Part shown: one piece after another, positions 7,326 through 15,627 of the stretch
Numbering within the stretch: the stretch's first letter is position 1
Layout: each line of letters begins with the position of its first letter
Assembly (NCBI RefSeq): GCF_001072375.1
Contig: NZ_JVKV01000070.1
Span: 1-64,000 of the forward strand
Reading direction: 5' to 3'
Origin: Streptococcus pseudopneumoniae
GTDB lineage: Bacteria > Bacillota > Bacilli > Lactobacillales > Streptococcaceae
DNA length: 64,000 nucleotides
Position numbers and translations under genes: made by a program
The notes under the pieces: generated by a model
What the model saw: only the letters and a program-made list of their open reading frames with translations
What the model was told of the DNA's origin: nothing
Database searches by the model: none

Positions 7326-9689
7326 CTAAGCGTCTGTTGCAACTAAGTTATATAACTTAGTATTCTTAGGTATTGGATTTTCAAATGGCACTACAACTGG
7401 CCCTGCTACAATTAAGCCAGTACCTTTAGCTTTTGGTCGAGCCAAGTAGCGAATCTGTTTGTCAGTCAAGTTAACAATCTCTTTTAAGATAGCCAAATCC
7501 TGGGGTTTTTGTTTAAGTAAAATCATGAACTCGCTGTTTGAGAGCAATTTTCGACCTTCTTCAACAGCAGCTAACGTTTCTACGTTCTGGGTAATTCCTG
7601 TTGGAATCGCACCGTATTTCCGAATACGTGAATATAACGTAGTAAAGAAGTCTGCTTGAGCCTTATTTTTAAATAGAATCTGCATCTCATCAAAGTAAAC
7701 CCATGTAGTACATTTCCCTTGATTCTCTACAATTTGATTCCAGATATAATCCTGAATAACCATCAATGCGAACGGCTTCAATTTGTGCGACAACTTTTTC
7801 AGATTAAAGATAACAAAGCGATGATTAAGATCCACGTTTGTATTGTGAGCAAAAATATCTTGAGAACCTTTTGTATAGGTTTCTACCGCCAAAGCTAAAT
7901 CTTGAGCTTCTGGCTCTGGTTGTTCCATCAATACCTGGTGCCACTCTTTCAGCGTTGGAGTGGAATCATCTGTCAAATAGCGCTCATAAGTCACACCTGT
8001 TACCCGGTCAATAATCCCAATCTGTGCATCTGTTACCTCAGATAGAATCGATTCAAATAATCCCATCAACAAGTTTGCTTTATCTCCAATCGGATCGTCA
8101 TCCTCATCGTCCAAACGATCCAGATCTGGTAGATCTAAGAGATTGATATGTGTTTTAGAACCAATCGAAATATCCACCATCTGAGCACCGAAAGCACGAC
8201 CAATATCAGAATATTCATCTTCGGGATCCACAATGATTACTCGATCTTCTGGATATTTCAGCAAAGTTGGAATGACTTCTCCACCCTTAATCGTAGTAGA
8301 TTTACCAGAACCAGAGGAACCAAGCACAACACCTGAACCCGTATTCAAATCACGTTTTCGATCCAGTGTAATGATATTGTTTGATAACTGATTTTGGCCG
8401 TAGTAGCGAGCAAGTGAGCTGTCAGACTTTAAATCCACGTTAGTAAATGGAACTTGCGTAGCAATATTAGCTGTTGTCATCTTTCTCATGAAATTCTTCT
8501 TCACATTTACGAAGCACTCACCGATAGGTAGAATCGTATTTAAAGCCTCTTCCTGGTAATAATAGAGGTCTTCAAATTCTACCCCTAGCTTCCGTCCAGC
8601 ACGCTTAATCTTCTGCTCATTACGTTGTAGTTCCTCCTGGCTATCTGCCTTAAAATACACTGCAATCAAACCAGAAAAGATTTTCTGATCATACTCAGTA
8701 ATCTCATCTCGCCACTTCTTGGTAGCTTCTGAGATTTCTTGGTCACGACCAGCAACCACTGCATCATCAAAAATACCAGATTGAGCAGCCTTACGTTTAG
8801 AACGTAGCTTCCCAATTTCAGCATCTGTTTCTGCATCGTCAATCTTCTCTAAGATTTCAACATTCTCATAGGGTTCTGCATGGATAGTAATGGCTAGTTC
8901 AAATCCCAGTGTCGTTAAATCACGAATGAGACGATCAGACATCCAGTTAGGATATCGGTGGGCATAGAGTACCTTGGCCCAACTATCATCAATAATCATA
9001 CGTTTTTCTTGAAACTCAATTCGGTTCGGAGCGATAAATGATTTCGTTGATAATCCAGATAGAGCAATTTCTCGATAATCAAAATTGACATACGGGTTTC
9101 CTCGTAATAGTTCTGAGAAGACCTTCAGACGATCCAGACCATTCATTTCCTTAAATGTAATATCAGCTTCCTGAAATTGTGTTCCCAGGGAAACTCCAAT
9201 ATCTTGTAGTAACAACTGCGCCTGTTTTCGATCATCAGCGTTCGTTGAAATGGTCACATACTTATGTACCTCGAAGTTGTTAGCGTGTGTCGTAAATCGC
9301 TCCTTAATCATCTCATTTAGCTCTTCACGATAGTCATCGTAGCCATCGTTTGTTTCTTCAAACAAGATATTCTGTAAGGAGTTATCCGATACTCTACGGT
9401 TAATTACTAAGAGTTGATAGTTACTGCCCTCATCCAGTGAATTAAGAGCATCCATCGTTGTATCGATGATGCTCTCTTTTTCATCTTGTTGAGCAGTTGA
9501 GTAAGAAGCATCCCCCAGCATGAAGCTACGAGAATACTTTTCACGTGCAATGTGCATCAATCCATCTTCATGTAGAAGTGTATAATTGATTGTATTTTGT
9601 GTCGTTGGCTTCATCTGACGACGCAAGCGCTCAATTCTTTTCTTTTCTGCGTTTTCTAGTTTTTCTCTTTTGCTTTTGAATAAACTCAT
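7326..9689 (-). CDS. VirB4-like conjugation ATPase (PrgJ type)
   Basis: The 787-aa energy-providing ATPase of the type IV secretion channel. The N-terminal half (1-400) is the VirB4/CagE-type domain. The C-terminal half carries a canonical P-loop GSSGSGKS (457-464) and a Walker B stretch VYFDEMQILF (near 660). The ATG at 9689 lies inside the 3' end of the prgI-like gene, giving a 59-base overlap in a different frame, so its translation probably depends on ribosomes finishing the upstream gene. It ends next to the PrgK-like gene. The virB4-virB1-virB8-virD4 order here is that of pCF10-like systems. Confidence 0.95.
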   Translation of the reverse strand: MSLFKSKREKLENAEKKRIERLRRQMKPTTQNTINYTLLHEDGLMHIAREKYSRSFMLGDASYSTAQQDEKESIIDTTMDALNSLDEGSNYQLLVINRRVSDNSLQNILFEETNDGYDDYREELNEMIKERFTTHANNFEVHKYVTISTNADDRKQAQLLLQDIGVSLGTQFQEADITFKEMNGLDRLKVFSELLRGNPYVNFDYREIALSGLSTKSFIAPNRIEFQEKRMIIDDSWAKVLYAHRYPNWMSDRLIRDLTTLGFELAITIHAEPYENVEILEKIDDAETDAEIGKLRSKRKAAQSGIFDDAVVAGRDQEISEATKKWRDEITEYDQKIFSGLIAVYFKADSQEELQRNEQKIKRAGRKLGVEFEDLYYYQEEALNTILPIGECFVNVKKNFMRKMTTANIATQVPFTNVDLKSDSSLARYYGQNQLSNNIITLDRKRDLNTGSGVVLGSSGSGKSTTIKGGEVIPTLLKYPEDRVIIVDPEDEYSDIGRAFGAQMVDISIGSKTHINLLDLPDLDRLDDEDDDPIGDKANLLMGLFESILSEVTDAQIGIIDRVTGVTYERYLTDDSTPTLKEWHQVLMEQPEPEAQDLALAVETYTKGSQDIFAHNTNVDLNHRFVIFNLKKLSHKLKPFALMVIQDYIWNQIVENQGKCTTWVYFDEMQILFKNKAQADFFTTLYSRIRKYGAIPTGITQNVETLAAVEEGRKLLSNSEFMILLKQKPQDLAILKEIVNLTDKQIRYLARPKAKGTGLIVAGPVVVPFENPIPKNTKLYNLVATDA

Positions 9690-10005
9690 CTTTCGTATAA
9701 ATTCCTACCTTTCCAAACTCTGTCTCATAGCTTCTTTGTTGGATCCGGAAAAAGAAATTGATTTTTTCTTTAATCCGCATTCGCTTAGTCATACCCGTAC
9801 CGTACATTGCCCCAGGAACTACAAATATAGCATCCCAAAGATAAATGTACCAATCAGGTAAACCAAAGAAATATATCGTAATTGTCCCTGAAACAGCTAT
9901 TAGCAAACATACGTAGAGAACAATCATTCTACCTGTTAATCCAAATAAAATCGGTCTGTCCTCTGTTTCAAATTCTCTTAAAAATTCTGATCCAATTTTT
10001 TTCAA
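9631..10005 (-). CDS. PrgI family membrane protein (VirB3-like)
   Basis: A 124-aa protein with two closely spaced hydrophobic segments (about residues 26-47 and 52-70) and basic ends, located directly before virB4. This is the pattern and location of PrgI/VirB3-like inner channel proteins of Gram-positive type IV systems, which form a complex with VirB4. Its last 19 codons overlap the start of virB4 in another frame. The extremely basic C-terminus (QKRKTRKRRKEKN) partly reflects that overlap. Confidence 0.82.
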   Translation of the reverse strand: MKKIGSEFLREFETEDRPILFGLTGRMIVLYVCLLIAVSGTITIYFFGLPDWYIYLWDAIFVVPGAMYGTGMTKRMRIKEKINFFFRIQQRSYETEFGKVGIYTKDEFIQKQKRKTRKRRKEKN

Positions 10006-10061
10006 TTATTTTCCTTTCATATAAAATAAGATCGATCAATTCTAATTATTCTAGACATGGA

Positions 10062-10811
10062 TTACACTCCTAAAAGTTGCTTAGCTTTTCGACTAGATCC
10101 AACCATTACAAAAATATAGATAACCCCCTTAGCAATTGAAGCAAAGGCTGTTCCCCAGGAATCACTGGAACCGGTCGTAACCTTTAGGATATCTGCTGCA
10201 ACAATCGAATCATATACAACAGAAACAATAATCAGGATGACACCAATAAGGGCAGAGGCCGCAAAGTATTTCAAGAAATTAATCGTAACAGATCGTAACG
10301 AGTCCATCATAAAGAACGCTACTAACAATGGAGCTATAGCTTTAAGCATATACAAATCCAAGTAACGTAGGAAAACAATAATTCCTAGAATAATGTTAGC
10401 CACTCCACTTACAGCTTTCCCGACTAAAGTAATGATAGTTTTTTCAAATATTCCTTTCCCACCAGAAATATTAGAATCAATGGTTGTTTTAACAGTAGGT
10501 GTTACATGAGCAATCACTTTTACAACAATATTAAGCAATTCCAGAATCGCATCACAAATTTGAGATGAGGCAGAGATCATAATGAAAGCAAATAAGTATT
10601 TCATTAAAGCCTCTAACCAAATCTTCTGTGTTAATGCACCTCCCCTCGACTTGACCATTTGTGACCATGATGCCATTTCAAACCAGAAAAAAAGACCTAA
10701 AAGGATATACCCAATAGGTCTGACGGCATCAGCCATCATATTTACAGCTTGATTTGTAGCAGAGCTATAACTAGAAAGAGAGCTTGTTAGCTCTCTAATA
10801 TCTAAATTCAT
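10062..10811 (-). CDS. VirB6-like polytopic channel protein (PrgH position)
   Basis: A 249-aa integral membrane protein with about five or six hydrophobic segments spread from residue 28 to 245 and few charged residues. A multi-spanning protein directly before PrgI and VirB4 is the expected place of the VirB6-like core channel component (prgH in pCF10). No enzymatic motif is seen. It starts nine bases after the stop of the 75-aa gene upstream, with GGAG close before the ATG. The assignment is by topology and context. Confidence 0.75.
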   Translation of the reverse strand: MNLDIRELTSSLSSYSSATNQAVNMMADAVRPIGYILLGLFFWFEMASWSQMVKSRGGALTQKIWLEALMKYLFAFIMISASSQICDAILELLNIVVKVIAHVTPTVKTTIDSNISGGKGIFEKTIITLVGKAVSGVANIILGIIVFLRYLDLYMLKAIAPLLVAFFMMDSLRSVTINFLKYFAASALIGVILIIVSVVYDSIVAADILKVTTGSSDSWGTAFASIAKGVIYIFVMVGSSRKAKQLLGV

Positions 10812-10820
10812 AGGCTACTC

Positions 10821-11048
10821 CTAAAATTTTAGTTGGGATAGTGATGCAACGACTGCTGCAGCAATACCTGCAGAAGCCACGGCCAAAAATGCACCATTAA
10901 TCATAGAATCAGAACCATCATCTTGTCTTTGCTTATCTTTATTCTTTCTTCCTTGGATATAGTCAACTGAACCATTCCAGATCCAAATAAGACCTGTAAT
11001 TGTTCCAACTACGCCTAGACCAGTAATAATTTTTGTAATGATTTCCAT
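10821..11048 (-). CDS. Small two-segment membrane protein of the conjugation operon
   Basis: A 75-aa protein with a hydrophobic segment at each end (about 5-27 and 50-72) separated by a short hydrophilic loop rich in Lys, Asp and Gln. Small two-helix proteins at this point in Gram-positive conjugation operons are often proposed as VirB2/pilin-like subunits (prgF/prgG region in pCF10). The layout fits, but there is no specific motif, so the pilin role is only inferred. It is preceded by a hairpin that could tune expression. Confidence 0.65.
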   Translation of the reverse strand: MEIITKIITGLGVVGTITGLIWIWNGSVDYIQGRKNKDKQRQDDGSDSMINGAFLAVASAGIAAAVVASLSQLKF

Positions 11049-11088
11049 TTTGTTTTACCTCTTTTAATTTCATTTTTTTATAACAAAA

Positions 11089-11114
11089 GGCACTGCAGAG
11101 ATTTCTACAGTGCC
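11089..11114 (-). terminator. Hairpin between conjugation genes, possible attenuator
   Basis: The arms GGCACTG (11089-11095) and CAGTGCC (11108-11114) enclose a second short pairing (AGA/TCT). On the minus strand the hairpin is followed by TTTTG only, so it looks like a weak intrinsic terminator. It lies 16 bases after the stop of the 139-aa gene and 40 bases before the next gene, where partial termination would lower expression of the channel genes. Confidence 0.6.
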
Positions 11115-11130
11115 AAACACAATACTATTT

Positions 11131-11550
11131 TTATAATTCTTCAAATTCTTCACGATAAATCGTCCGAACAGTAGCTACTAGAATACTGAGGCCAATAATA
11201 ATTGGAACTTCAAAATTCGGATATGGGAAAAATAACCCTCCTCCTTTTGGTGCATCAACCACTTGACCAGCAGTAATAAGTGAATCATGGGGCATTCCTA
11301 AAATATGCGGTGTATACCATCCAAAAATATTATCAATTATGTTTTCGCTTGGGAAATTGAATAGATGATGAATGATTGCCATTCCCCCAATCAATACGAT
11401 TGTTATACATATTTTAGCTATAACCCACAGAATAAACATACCAATAGTGGATTTTACAACATTAATACACCAAAGAACGATATAAAATGGAGCTGTAAAA
11501 ATTCTAATGATAGCTACCCATAACCAGGAAAAATCATTCCCAAATTTCAT
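11131..11550 (-). CDS. Small polytopic membrane protein, first gene of the conjugation channel operon
   Basis: A 139-aa hydrophobic protein with about three membrane segments (roughly 8-30, 33-58 and 110-130) and a loop of about 45 residues between the last two. I do not recognise the family. It is the first gene after a good promoter and is followed by the VirB2-, VirB6- and PrgI-like genes, so a part in the membrane channel is likely. GGAGGAG lies ahead of the ATG at 11550. Other products, such as an entry exclusion protein, cannot be excluded. Confidence 0.65.
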   Translation of the reverse strand: MKFGNDFSWLWVAIIRIFTAPFYIVLWCINVVKSTIGMFILWVIAKICITIVLIGGMAIIHHLFNFPSENIIDNIFGWYTPHILGMPHDSLITAGQVVDAPKGGGLFFPYPNFEVPIIIGLSILVATVRTIYREEFEEL

Positions 11551-11577
11551 AATCCTACTCCTCCATAATTTACCGTT

Positions 11578-11605
11578 ATTATACCATAAAAATAGCTGAT
11601 TTCAA
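11578..11605 (-). promoter_or_regulatory. Promoter for the conjugation channel operon
   Basis: Minus strand: -35 TTGAAA (11600-11605), a 16-base spacer, -10 TATAAT (11578-11583) with an extended TGG ahead of it. It lies just upstream of the 139-aa gene and immediately after the adhesin gene, so the channel genes can be transcribed separately from the surface protein genes. Confidence 0.75.
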
Positions 11606-11621
11606 AGGTTCCTAGACTATT

Positions 11622-14600
11622 CTAAGCCTCTTTTTTCTTGCGCTTGCTGTAGAGCAAGCCTGTAGCAACACTTCCCATTGCTAGAGCAGCTAATAGTAAA
11701 TCTGCAGAATCCTTCTCCCCTGTTGAAGGTAAGCTTCGTTCTGGCTGAGTTACTGGTTGTTGCGGATGTTCTTCAGGAGTTTTTGGCTCTGGTTTTGGTT
11801 CCGGTTTTGGTTCCGGTTTTGGCTCTTCATTTTTCGGTTCTTCCGGTTTTGGTTCTTCTGGAGTATGAGTCACAACCGTATTGGAAACAACTTCCACACC
11901 GTTAACTGTATGATAGTAAGTATTTTCTACTGTTCCTGACTGAATACGTGTCATTTGTAGATATACTTCTGCTTGAAACTCTGATGTCTCTAAAATTGAC
12001 TTCAAGAAAGTATCATCAAAGCTAATATCTACTTTACCTTTAGCCTTGTCTACTACTTGACTTGTGAACTTAGTTAATTCATCACCAGCTTTGAATTTTT
12101 GGCCATCACTTGTTTCAAAATCTACAGCCGCAAACACTTGATAAACACTCTGATAATCATCATGTGTTTCATCGTAATCATCGCTAAATTTATACTCAAA
12201 CAACTGTTCTGAGCGATCTTTTGGAATCAAGGAACCAACTAATTTATAATTAAATGTTTGATTCATCTTGACCTCTTTTCCATCCAAACTTTCTTTGCTT
12301 AGATGGTCAATCACTACATCTTTCTTCGGTTCAATCTTTGGAACATTATTGACTACTGTTTCAGTTACATAGGCCATCCCAAAATCAATTTGGTAGGCTG
12401 TATTCTCATACTTACCACCTGTTTGACCCAATTCCTTCTTAACAGTCATTGGATTAGTAATCGTCAGAACTTCTCCAGTTTGAACGTAGGTCTTGTAGAA
12501 TTCCTCTGGATTCTCAGCCTCAAATACTTGAATCGCTCCTTTCGGAGTGAAATTGCTAGACTTCAAGGCTTCTTGTACACCTGATGGGGCCTTTTCTAGG
12601 CTTTCATAAAGAGCCATTTTCAAACCTTTAACCACTTGACCTTTAGAATCAGTCACTTGAACACCATCTTGATTGATCGTAACAGCTTCTTCTGGATAAT
12701 CATCAACAATGTAGAAGCCTTTACCAATACGTTCTTTATCTACTTCAATGCCCTTGTATTGGCTATAATCTGCAGTTACCTTGTAGTAGTTTACAGATCC
12801 TGCCAAGACTTGTTTCCCATCGATATCGACACCTGCCTTGTTCAGATTCTTCTTGCTTGGTTTAACAGTAGGAACATTATTTACAACTGTATCAGTTTGA
12901 TATCCGTTACCAAAATCAACTTGGTAAGCCGTATTCTCAAAAGATTTTCCTGTATTTCGTAGTTCTTCCTTAGTTACCATTGGATCAATAATTGTAACAG
13001 ATTTTCCTGCTTTGATATATTGGTTATAGTAGGCTTCTGGATCATCCACTAAAAATACTTGGAAAGCTCCCTTAGGCTTAATTTCAGAATTATCTAGAAA
13101 GGCTTTAACCTTATCATTATCAACAGCTTCGATAGAATCGTACTGATACACTGAAATTCCAGAAACTTCATTTCCTTCGCTATCAATGTAACGAATACCT
13201 GATTGATTAATAGTCACTGCCTCTTCTGGATAATCATCAATTGCACCAAAGCCTTTTAGAATAGCAGATGGATCTGCCTTAATCCCCTTGTACTGATCAT
13301 AATCCAAAGTTATATGGTAATAATTAGTTGAACCAGCTAGAACTGTTTTACCATCAATGATAACACCATCCTTATTATGATTGTGTTTGAGAGGCTTGAT
13401 TAAGTTGTTATTTGGATTGTCAGGATCATTCGGTTTACCTGGTGTTGAAACCTGAACAATATTTGAATAACTTTCGTACTTATTGTTGATCTTTAATTGG
13501 AAATTGTTCTTATAAGTTGCCCCATCATTCGTAACCTTACCTACTAAAATTGGAGCTGGAACTAGCACTTCTTTACTTAAATCTTGATTAAGCTTAGATT
13601 TCAAACTTTCTAAGCCTTTCATCCGAACAACATGGCTTGATTCGTCATAAGTTAATTCAAAATCTGAACTAGCCTTCTTTGAAGCTTCTACATCTAGTAC
13701 AAAACCTGAAGGTAATGCATCTACAATTTCAAAGTCTGTAATAGCTTCACGATTAGCTGGAAGAGGCTTAGTTGTTAATTCCCACTGTACTGTTGAAAGC
13801 TTAGGCACATAGCTTTTATCAATAGATTCACCTGCAGAATTCTTTACAAACTTCTCTAGGTCAGGCACTGCTTGGAGACGTGCATATCTAACTCTAACAG
13901 TTGGAGCTGGCAACGAAGACGGGATCTCTTTTTCCTTTGGCTCCTTCGGTTTTGGTGGTAGTGCTTCCTCTACTTTTCCTTTTGGGGAACTTGGTAGAGG
14001 AGTCTCCTTCTCGTATGTTACGGCAGCAGGTTTTGGCACGAAAGAAATCTTTTTCAACTCTGTTCCTTCTCCCAGAATAGTAAAAACAACACCCTGATTA
14101 TTTCCACTCGCATTCACCTGATCCCATTCGTATGGTGTTCTTCCCTCTGTTGAGCCTGGAGAAGAAGTATGGAGGTAGGTCATACTAGAGCCATATCCTA
14201 CCGAAGCAAAAGATCCTCTTGGAATATCTGAAGAAGCATCAACTGCATCTTCTACTCCTTTCATAACTCGACCATCAAAATTAAGCCCAGAATCTCTTGA
14301 ATTAATAACTACCCCACGACCAGATGAACCATAACTCAGATTTGAACCTTGTCCCCAATCTACATCTGTGATAACTGTTCCGATTAAAAGAGAAATTGGC
14401 GTTGATGTTTCCTCTACATAAAAATCATAAGTTAACTCCAGACGGGTATGATTGTTATATTTTACATAAAAACTACCACCATCTCCACTCTTGAGGTAGA
14501 TATTTGGATCTGTTACAGGAATACCATTTCGCACCTCACCTTGATAGTCGCCTAAATCAGAAATCCTAACTTTTGCCATGATTTTTCTACCATCTGTAAG

Positions 14601-15611
14601 TGTGCCGATATTATGAATATAAAATGTAGTTCCAACAGTAGGATTTTGGATCACATCAAACTCTCCTGCACCATCTTTAGTAACTCGAGTTCCAGTAGCT
14701 CCCGTTACATAAGTATCTGCATGATATCCCAAAAATCCTTCCATACTTTCTACCCTGAGGTCATCGTCTGGTACTACTGTAAAGTCATTATAATATGCCA
14801 AGCTACCACGACCAGATGAGTTAAAGCCTCCATAGACTTTGAAACCCGTATCAGATCCGAATAAAGGCTTACTTGTTTGAATTGCCTCTTTCTCAGCTTT
14901 AACAGCTGCTAACTTATTTTTATAATCTGTCAAAGAAGTTTCATAAGCTTCTTTCTTAGCTGCGTTTCGTTTTCGGATTTCTGCATTTTCTTGATTGATA
15001 CGATCAATTTCTGCCTGATTAGCCTGCTGATTTTTTTCATTCTCTTCACGAATTTTCGAATTATTCTGATTGATACGCTCAACTTCAGCTTGATAAGAAG
15101 CTAAATCATTTTGATATTTTTCTTTCGTTGCAGCATTTTCTTCTTGGATTTTCTTACGTTCCGCTTGATTCTGTTTTTTATCTTCGAGATATTTTTTAGT
15201 AGTTTCCGCAATACTATCCGCTTGTGTTCGATAATCGCTTTCGACTTCCTTTTGCTTTTGATCCAACTCAGAAGCCGAACTCGCTGTACCTTTATCTACT
15301 ACAGAATCAAATTCTACATTCACCCCAGCTTCCTGTGCCTTTTTAACAGTTTCATCTAAACCTGAATGTGAAATAGAAACTTCTAATGAACCTGTTTTTT
15401 CTTCACTCTTTCCTTGGTTATCTGTAGAAATACTACTTGGATTCGTCTGTGCATAGGGAGCATTTGTGGCTGGATTTTCAGTTCGTTCATCTGCTCTAAC
15501 CGGACTAGTCATCAAGCCCAAGGCAGCTAGACCAAGAATTACTCCACACGTTCCCCATCGTCTTGTTTTTCGGATTGAACCGATTGCTTGTGTCTCGTTA
15601 TTAAATTTCAT
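11622..15611 (-). CDS. PrgB / antigen I/II-like LPXTG surface adhesin
   Basis: A 1329-aa cell wall-anchored adhesin. A long signal peptide ends near SPVRA (about residue 40). Next come an alanine/asparagine-rich coiled coil (110-245) with repeated RINQENAEI-like units, a GbpC/antigen I/II-type polymer-binding domain (about 250-560), a Pro/Lys-rich linker and three related C-terminal domains starting near 743, 922 and 1100. The first two share the DGKxVLAGSxNYY and DDYPEEAVTINQ motifs typical of antigen I/II isopeptide domains. A PEPK repeat and an LPSTG sorting signal at 1294 finish it. In pCF10 the similar PrgB promotes donor-recipient aggregation and biofilm. Here it sits between the VWA protein and the channel operon. 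Confidence 0.9.
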   Translation of the reverse strand: MKFNNETQAIGSIRKTRRWGTCGVILGLAALGLMTSPVRADERTENPATNAPYAQTNPSSISTDNQGKSEEKTGSLEVSISHSGLDETVKKAQEAGVNVEFDSVVDKGTASSASELDQKQKEVESDYRTQADSIAETTKKYLEDKKQNQAERKKIQEENAATKEKYQNDLASYQAEVERINQNNSKIREENEKNQQANQAEIDRINQENAEIRKRNAAKKEAYETSLTDYKNKLAAVKAEKEAIQTSKPLFGSDTGFKVYGGFNSSGRGSLAYYNDFTVVPDDDLRVESMEGFLGYHADTYVTGATGTRVTKDGAGEFDVIQNPTVGTTFYIHNIGTLTDGRKIMAKVRISDLGDYQGEVRNGIPVTDPNIYLKSGDGGSFYVKYNNHTRLELTYDFYVEETSTPISLLIGTVITDVDWGQGSNLSYGSSGRGVVINSRDSGLNFDGRVMKGVEDAVDASSDIPRGSFASVGYGSSMTYLHTSSPGSTEGRTPYEWDQVNASGNNQGVVFTILGEGTELKKISFVPKPAAVTYEKETPLPSSPKGKVEEALPPKPKEPKEKEIPSSLPAPTVRVRYARLQAVPDLEKFVKNSAGESIDKSYVPKLSTVQWELTTKPLPANREAITDFEIVDALPSGFVLDVEASKKASSDFELTYDESSHVVRMKGLESLKSKLNQDLSKEVLVPAPILVGKVTNDGATYKNNFQLKINNKYESYSNIVQVSTPGKPNDPDNPNNNLIKPLKHNHNKDGVIIDGKTVLAGSTNYYHITLDYDQYKGIKADPSAILKGFGAIDDYPEEAVTINQSGIRYIDSEGNEVSGISVYQYDSIEAVDNDKVKAFLDNSEIKPKGAFQVFLVDDPEAYYNQYIKAGKSVTIIDPMVTKEELRNTGKSFENTAYQVDFGNGYQTDTVVNNVPTVKPSKKNLNKAGVDIDGKQVLAGSVNYYKVTADYSQYKGIEVDKERIGKGFYIVDDYPEEAVTINQDGVQVTDSKGQVVKGLKMALYESLEKAPSGVQEALKSSNFTPKGAIQVFEAENPEEFYKTYVQTGEVLTITNPMTVKKELGQTGGKYENTAYQIDFGMAYVTETVVNNVPKIEPKKDVVIDHLSKESLDGKEVKMNQTFNYKLVGSLIPKDRSEQLFEYKFSDDYDETHDDYQSVYQVFAAVDFETSDGQKFKAGDELTKFTSQVVDKAKGKVDISFDDTFLKSILETSEFQAEVYLQMTRIQSGTVENTYYHTVNGVEVVSNTVVTHTPEEPKPEEPKNEEPKPEPKPEPKPEPKTPEEHPQQPVTQPERSLPSTGEKDSADLLLAALAMGSVATGLLYSKRKKKEA

Positions 15612-15627
15612 TCATTCTCCTTTTTTA

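Noticed and set aside
4547..7342. Longer TTG-started version of the PrgK-like protein
   Set aside because: The extra nine codons overlap the virB4 end and include the AGGAG ribosome site that serves the ATG at 7315.
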